A DNA stretch of 26,491 bases from a bacterium (lineage in GTDB: Bacteria; Chlamydiota; Chlamydiia; Chlamydiales; Rhabdochlamydiaceae): NCBI GenBank assembly GCA_021802305.1, contig JAKAAD010000002.1, positions 1 through 26,491 on the forward strand. Direction: 5' to 3'. Shown piece by piece: positions 23,431 to 26,491 of this stretch. The notes beneath the pieces were generated by a model. The model was not told the DNA's origin and did no database searches. It saw only the letters and a list, made by a program, of their open reading frames with translations. Numbering within the stretch: position 1 is the stretch's first letter; each line of letters opens with the position of its first letter. The translations under genes and the position numbers were made by a program.

Positions 23431-25194
23431 ATGCGCGCTCGCACAAAAATTATTTGCACCTTAGGACCATCTTGTAATTCCTACGAAAAAATCGTGGAAT
23501 TGATTCAATGCGGCATGAATGTCGCGCGCTTAAATTTGAGTCATGGAACGCAAGAAGAGCACAAGACACGCATTGATCTCTTAAAGCGTGCAAGAAAAGC
23601 GCTTGGAACACCGTTAGCCATTATGCTTGATACGAAAGGACCGGAGATACGCGTAGGTAAAATTGCTGACGAGGGAATTACACTTACAGCTGGTCAAGAA
23701 CTTTTCCTTGTTGCTGAGCCAATTGTCGGAGATGAAAAGCGCATCAGTATTACCCCCGGTCATGTGTTAGCAAAGCTTGCTGAAGGCGTTCGCGTTCTCT
23801 TTGATGACGGGTACATTCTTTCCAGAGTAGTGCAGAAGAAATCCGATGGTGTGGTGGTTGCCATTGAAAACGATGGAATTTTGCGCAGTTATAAAGGGGT
23901 CAATATTCCAGATAGCGATGCAGATCTTCCTGTCATGACGGAAAAGGACATTGATGATTTGCGCTTTGGGTGTAATGAAGGGGTGGATTTGATCGCAGCT
24001 TCGTTCATTCGCTCTCCTGACCACGTGTTGGAAATCAAACGATTTTTAACGAAACATGGAGGAGCTTCTATTCTCGTTCTTGCCAAAATTGAAAACTGGC
24101 AAGGTGTGCAGAATTTTGATGATATTTTGCGGGTTGCTGATGGAATTATGGTTGCACGTGGTGATTTGGGTGTTGAACTTTCTTTAACACAAGTACCGAA
24201 GCTGCAAAAAATGATGATTCGTCAATGTCGCATTGCAGGGAAACCCGTCGTTATCGCCACGCAAATGCTCGAGTCGATGATCAACAATCCACGCCCAACG
24301 CGCGCAGAAGTATCCGATGTTGCCGGTGCCATTTACGATAGTGCAACTGCAATTATGCTTTCCGGAGAAACAGCGGTGGGACAGTACCCAATAGAAGCAA
24401 CGCGCATGATGTATCACATTGCATTAGAAGCGGAGCAAGATTTTCCCTACAGAGAATTCTTTTTTCACAGTGCCCAAAGTGATTACAAAGACATCACGCA
24501 TTCGATTGCATTGGCTGCAGTGCGCATTGCATATAGCACAGATGCAAAGGCTATTTTTGCATTTACAAATACCGGAAAAACGGCACGTTACGTTTCGCAA
24601 TTTCGCCCTGAAATGCCAATCGTTGCTCTGAGTTCTTCAGAAAAAGCGTATCATCAAATGGCGTTAAATTGGGGAGTCTATCCCGTTCCTCCTACTCCTG
24701 CAAAAAATGCGCAAGAAGCATTTCAATTGACTAAGGAATATGCACTTCAGCGAGAATTTGTTCAGTGGGGCGACCTAATTGTTGCAACAGCAGGGATACC
24801 TTTTGGGGAACCTGGGACTACGAATATGACCTTCGTGGAGAGCATTGGAGATGTCTTAGTACGAGGAAATGCACATTCTGGGAAAAATACGCACGGCGTT
24901 GTAGCCATTGTCCATACTGCAGAGGAAAAGAAACCAGAAGCAGTTCGAGGAAAAATTCTTCTTCTTCTGCGCTGTGATGCATCCTATGCAGCACTTATCG
25001 AAGTTGCTTCGGGGCTCATTTTGCAAAATAGTCCTATAGATCTCGAATCAGAACAATTTGCAATGCAAAAAGCAGAAGAGCTTCGTCTACCACTCATCAC
25101 ACGCGCAGATGGGGCGACAGAGAAGATTCACGAAGGACAAAAGATTTTGTTGGACCCTACAAAAGGGGTTGTTTACAAAGAAACATCCGCGTAG
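23431..25194 (+). CDS. pyk: Pyruvate kinase with extra C-terminal domain
   Basis: Converts phosphoenolpyruvate and ADP to pyruvate and ATP. The 587 residues include the catalytic core: MLDTKGPEIRVG, the signature LAKIENWQGV with K219 and E221, GDLGVELS, IATQMLESMINNPRPTRAE and MLSGETAVGQYP. After the allosteric domain, residues ~488-587 form an additional domain like the C-terminal extension of Bacillus-type pyruvate kinases, related to the PEP-utiliser phosphohistidine domain. The usual GG-T/S-H motif is absent (ASGLILQNS there). The start at 23431 lacks a Shine-Dalgarno; TATACT lies 14 bases upstream. Confidence 0.97.
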   Translation: MRARTKIICTLGPSCNSYEKIVELIQCGMNVARLNLSHGTQEEHKTRIDLLKRARKALGTPLAIMLDTKGPEIRVGKIADEGITLTAGQELFLVAEPIVGDEKRISITPGHVLAKLAEGVRVLFDDGYILSRVVQKKSDGVVVAIENDGILRSYKGVNIPDSDADLPVMTEKDIDDLRFGCNEGVDLIAASFIRSPDHVLEIKRFLTKHGGASILVLAKIENWQGVQNFDDILRVADGIMVARGDLGVELSLTQVPKLQKMMIRQCRIAGKPVVIATQMLESMINNPRPTRAEVSDVAGAIYDSATAIMLSGETAVGQYPIEATRMMYHIALEAEQDFPYREFFFHSAQSDYKDITHSIALAAVRIAYSTDAKAIFAFTNTGKTARYVSQFRPEMPIVALSSSEKAYHQMALNWGVYPVPPTPAKNAQEAFQLTKEYALQREFVQWGDLIVATAGIPFGEPGTTNMTFVESIGDVLVRGNAHSGKNTHGVVAIVHTAEEKKPEAVRGKILLLLRCDASYAALIEVASGLILQNSPIDLESEQFAMQKAEELRLPLITRADGATEKIHEGQKILLDPTKGVVYKETSA

Positions 25195-25793
25195 AAAAAT
25201 TGCAGTCAACGAAAGGCCTATGGGAACAAAATATTGGATCGATAAGGGATGTCGCTATTTTGAGAATGAAGGGCTAGTCAATATGTTCTAGAAGAGCGGA
25301 GGCAATACCTTGTTGGCGATACTCTTCATACACATAGAGGAGTTCGACATGTAAAATTTCTTAATTTACTCTAGAAGTCTGGATTCCGTCCAATAGGTTT
25401 CCTTCAGCATGCAAGGCAGCAAAATCAAGTCAGGTGATTTCAGCGTGTGACAGTTCCTTTGCCACTCGGATATTATAGTCTGTAATCGCTTCATCGAAAG
25501 CTTCTATATCTTGTTTTTGAGCGTGGCGAATTTTCCAGGGCATATGCCATTCATATCAATCCTGTATGGGAACGAAGCCAATCGTTAATTTTAGAGATGA
25601 CATCAGCAATATTTCGCGCTATGCATCATCTCGAAGTGGATGCATTAGAAGGGTGGCAAGAAAGTTGTTCGCACTGTTTGAAGGGCGCGATAGAGCACGC
25701 ATTTTTATGGCTACATGAGATGATGTTGTCGAGGTTTGACAAAATTAGTAGCGATATTTTAGCCTGGTAGCTCGAAAGACGTGGAGGAAAAAT
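25195..25793. other. 600-bp decayed region after pyk
   Basis: No intact gene of normal size is recognised. On the minus strand it holds a GNAT acetyltransferase remnant (25274-25543). Rightward, a 57-codon ORF (25597-25770, starting MTSAIFRAMHHLEVD) has only a weak ribosome-binding site and its frame continues upstream antisense to the GNAT remnant, so I do not call it. A rightward frame just after pyk reads RPMGTKYWIDKGCRYFENEG (about 25216-25275), perhaps a scrap of another lost gene. Confidence 0.5.
25274..25543 (-). pseudogene. GNAT-family acetyltransferase remnant with two internal stops
   Basis: Reading leftward from ATG at 25543 in a single frame: MPWKIRHAQKQDIEAFDEAI, a TGA at codon 38, LDFAALHAEGNLLDGI, a TAA at codon 61, then EILHVELLYVYEEYRQQG, where LYVYEEYRQQGIASALL is a clear acetyl-CoA-binding motif A, and a stop at codon 90. 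The frame is unbroken apart from nonsense codons, and the C-terminal ~50 residues of a normal GNAT are missing. The second stop replaces a position that is usually Trp in relatives. Decay by point mutation seems recent. Confidence 0.7.
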
Positions 25794-26105
25794 ATGTCTA
25801 TACAAGTAAATCCCAATGCCGCTCAAACGGGCAAAATATTTGACGATAAATACCAGCAATTTGAAGGTTCGATGACGTTTGTGGAAACGCAGTTTAGTCG
25901 CAATCTAGCGCTGGACAGCTTGGATGAGGATGTCAAGAAAATGTCTGAGCAAATCTCACATGTTCAGAGTATCGATGAAGCGAAAGTTGCGTTAGGAAAT
26001 ACGATCGAAATAGTTAAAAAACTTGAAGAAAAGAGTCAAATACTCACGCAAAAGAATAAAGAGGTGCAGTTACTGCTCGCAGAACTTGAGCAATATATTG
26101 TTTAA
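25794..26105 (+). CDS. Small helical protein, function unknown
   Basis: A 103-residue protein with a strong Shine-Dalgarno (GGAGG, 25781-25785) 8 bases before the ATG. There is no signal peptide or membrane segment. Residues ~40-100 are predicted helical with heptad-like hydrophobics (EIVKKLEEKSQILTQKNKEV), so a coiled coil is likely. I recognise no family; small secreted or chaperone-like proteins in chlamydiae can look like this, but nothing proves it. A partial copy of its 5' region (FDDKYQQ) follows its stop. Confidence 0.65.
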   Translation: MSIQVNPNAAQTGKIFDDKYQQFEGSMTFVETQFSRNLALDSLDEDVKKMSEQISHVQSIDEAKVALGNTIEIVKKLEEKSQILTQKNKEVQLLLAELEQYIV

Positions 26106-26112
26106 CGGGCAT

Positions 26113-26152
26113 TACAGTTGGAAGCGAAATATTTTACGATAAGTACCATCAA
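26113..26152 (+). pseudogene. Truncated second copy of the 103-aa gene's 5' region
   Basis: AAATATTTTACGATAAGTACCATCAAT (26126-26152 region) matches the coding stretch at 25834-25860 with three differences. In frame it reads TVGSEIFYDKYHQ then TAA, against AAQTGKIFDDKYQQF in the intact gene. It is cut exactly where the transposon end at 26153 begins. Confidence 0.6.
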
Positions 26153-26171
26153 TAATTACGCAAGAGGTCTA
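26153..26171 (+). repeat. Transposon terminal repeat interrupting the duplicated fragment
   Basis: TAATTACGCAAGAGGTCTA differs by one base from the right end of the 176-bp element (17550-17568). The next bases form the palindrome GTGTTAGA-T-TCTAACAC (26172-26188). Confidence 0.7.
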
Positions 26172-26188
26172 GTGTTAGATTCTAACAC
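26172..26188. repeat. 17-bp palindrome overlapping the end of the last ORF
   Basis: GTGTTAGA and TCTAACAC are perfect inverted arms around a single T. It overlaps the stop codon of the leftward ORF and abuts the transposon end. There is no T-run. Confidence 0.5.
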
Positions 26189-26421
26189 GTTTCGAGAAAC
26201 AACGAGAGCTCGCGAGAAGCATCCTTCAGTGCAGTAAAGAAACTGATGCGCTGCATTTGAGGGGCCATTTCAGGAGCTTCTGTTAAATCAACGAGAGCTG
26301 ATTTGAGATAAGTAAGACCATTGCTTATTTCTGCGTGGTAGTTATCAATGAACTCGACGATATCTTCTGCGTAATTTTCTAAGTCGCTTCTCATAGGACT
26401 AAATTGTGCTTGCGTTTGCAT
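26182..26421 (-). CDS. Small helical protein at the window edge, possibly 5'-truncated
   Basis: From ATG at 26421 the ORF gives 79 residues (MQTQAQFSPMRSDLENYAED onward), acidic and helical, with no membrane segment. The ATG has no Shine-Dalgarno, and the same frame stays open upstream to 26487 with protein-like sequence (FQAANKIKNEVDKLIEK), then a TAG at 26490-26488. No usual start codon lies in that stretch, so the gene may be a remnant whose true 5' part is lost or beyond a nonsense mutation. No family recognised. Confidence 0.45.
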   Translation of the reverse strand: MQTQAQFSPMRSDLENYAEDIVEFIDNYHAEISNGLTYLKSALVDLTEAPEMAPQMQRISFFTALKDASRELSLFLETC

Positions 26422-26491
26422 TTTTTCAATGAGTTTATCGACTTCATTTTTGATTTTGTTTGCAGCTTGAAATAGTTTAGGATTGCGCTAG

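Noticed and set aside
25597..25770. 57-aa rightward ORF before the 103-aa gene
   Set aside because: Weak ribosome-binding site, frame continues antisense to the GNAT remnant, no recognisable family; kept only as a note in the region entry.

Overview
The window comes from a member of the Chlamydiota, most likely an environmental (amoeba- or arthropod-associated) lineage rather than Chlamydia itself. Three things point there: the V-type ATPase operon in the chlamydial order atpE–DUF2764–atpA–atpB–atpD–atpI–atpK, a double-length UvrA with four ABC ATPase modules, and a 36-residue basic protein and ExbB/ExbD pair in a chlamydial style. Base composition is moderate, more AT-rich around 14.6-17.4 kb. 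I cannot name the genus with confidence.

Layout. 1-6849: V-type ATPase operon, genes overlapping or nearly so, with fumC (6859-8256) directly behind it. 8398-10134: divergent mnmA and an alpha/beta hydrolase with only 24 bp between start codons. 10209-12007: leftward block of exbB, exbD, tRNA-Leu(TAG) and a 36-aa protein. 12140-14602: rightward trmB, convergent tRNA-Pro(TGG), then pgi. 14583-17391: an accessory island of two divergent genes, a CheD-like putative glutamine deamidase and a 613-aa protein with a C-terminal RasGAP-like domain. 17393-17568: a 176-bp transposon-derived element with terminal inverted repeats. 17583-23269: a small membrane protein and giant uvrA, both leftward. 23431-25194: pyk. 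25195-26491: decayed accessory DNA with a GNAT pseudogene, a 103-aa helical protein, a truncated second copy of its 5' region, and a further small helical ORF at the window edge.

The housekeeping genes cover membrane energetics (V-ATPase, ExbB/D), central carbon metabolism (fumarase, glucose-6-phosphate isomerase, pyruvate kinase), tRNA modification (mnmA, trmB) and DNA repair (uvrA). The most interesting part is the 14.6-17.4 kb island. It pairs an apparent eukaryote-like Ras GTPase-activating domain (arginine finger R407, FLR motif ending at R545), carried behind a disordered Ser/Pro/Arg-rich repeat region, with a divergently transcribed protein that keeps the CheD Thr-Cys-His triad spacing although no chemotaxis gene is in view. 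Both are good candidates for host-directed effectors. Copies of one transposon end lie at 8237, 10153, 17393, 17550 and 26153; they abut gene 3' ends, and one supplies the fumC stop codon.
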